Shown piece by piece: positions 7,382 through 7,564 of a stretch of 7,564 nucleotides of DNA. A program made the translations under genes and the position numbers. Source of the stretch: an uncultured Ruminococcus sp. (GTDB lineage: Bacteria > Bacillota > Clostridia > Oscillospirales > Ruminococcaceae); the NCBI GenBank assembly GCA_900556055.1, contig USNJ01000099.1, positions 1 to 7,564 of the forward strand. Reading direction: 5' to 3'. The notes under the pieces are model-generated. The model was not told the origin of the DNA, did not search any database, and was given only the letters and a program-made list of their open reading frames with translations. How positions within the stretch are numbered: the stretch's first letter is position 1; each line of letters begins with the position of its first letter.

Positions 7382-7564
7382 ATGAAGTTATTTATTGACA
7401 CTGCAAATGTTGATGATATCCGTTGGGCAAATGACCTGGGTGTTATCTGCGGCGTTACCACAAATCCCTCACTTATTGCAAAGGAAGGCCGTGTTTTTGA
7501 GGAGGTAGTAAAGGAGATAACCACTATAGTTGACGGTCCTATTTCTGCCGAGGTTATCTCTCTT
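7382..7564 (+). CDS. tal: Transaldolase / fructose-6-phosphate aldolase family (TalC/MipB type), 3'-truncated by the window edge
   Basis: The first 61 residues of a small transaldolase of the class I Schiff-base aldolase superfamily; full-length members have about 215-220 residues, so roughly a quarter is present. The N-terminus [20 protein letters not shown], the active-site Asp6, and GVTTNPSLI (24-32) followed by ISAEV are diagnostic. In the pentose phosphate pathway it would exchange dihydroxyacetone units between sedoheptulose 7-phosphate and glyceraldehyde 3-phosphate, giving fructose 6-phosphate and erythrose 4-phosphate, which is the fate of carbon fed in by XylB. The Schiff-base lysine (about position 83-86) and the residues that separate true transaldolase from fructose-6-phosphate aldolase lie beyond the window, so the exact reaction is inferred from the pathway context. 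All three lysines seen use AAG, as in xylB, consistent with a well-expressed central-metabolism gene. Confidence 0.93.
   Translation, partial: MKLFIDTANVDDIRWANDLGVICGVTTNPSLIAKEGRVFEEVVKEITTIVDGPISAEVISL

Overview
The window carries one five-gene, plus-strand cluster for breakdown of decorated xylan fragments and entry of the released xylose into the pentose phosphate pathway. The order is xylulokinase (xylB, 5' end outside the window), a two-domain carbohydrate esterase, a GH10 xylanase-type hydrolase, a GH67 alpha-glucuronidase (aguA), and, after a 129-base AT-rich gap, the start of a small transaldolase (3' end outside the window). The first four genes are packed with gaps of 5, 13 and 5 bases and purine-rich ribosome binding sites, so they read as one transcript. 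No RNA gene, mobile element, CRISPR array or credible minus-strand gene was seen.

The organism is most likely an anaerobic, fibre-degrading Firmicute of the gut or rumen, Ruminococcus-like. This is inferred from AAGGAG-type Shine-Dalgarno sites, AT-rich intergenic DNA, cysteine-rich cytoplasmic enzymes, the GH67/GH10/xylB grouping and the small TalC/MipB-type transaldolase. The phylum is fairly secure; the genus is a guess.

The three degradative enzymes start with plain charged or polar N-termini and no signal peptide, so the cluster appears to work inside the cell. Acetylated, possibly feruloylated, methylglucuronate-bearing xylo-oligosaccharides would be imported. The esterase would strip ester groups, GH67 would remove (4-O-methyl)glucuronic acid from the non-reducing end, and GH10 would shorten the chain. 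Xylose, after isomerisation to xylulose, would be phosphorylated by XylB, and transaldolase would carry the carbon toward fructose 6-phosphate. A beta-xylosidase, a xylose isomerase and an importer are needed for a complete pathway but are not in the window.

The least ordinary parts are the esterase, which joins a complete sialate-O-acetylesterase-type SGNH module to a complete alpha/beta-hydrolase module, and the GH10 protein, which keeps both catalytic glutamates but lacks the usual ENxMKW glycone-subsite motif and carries extra beta-rich ends. I see a well-organised xylan-utilisation operon with unusual enzymes rather than a wholly new kind of system.
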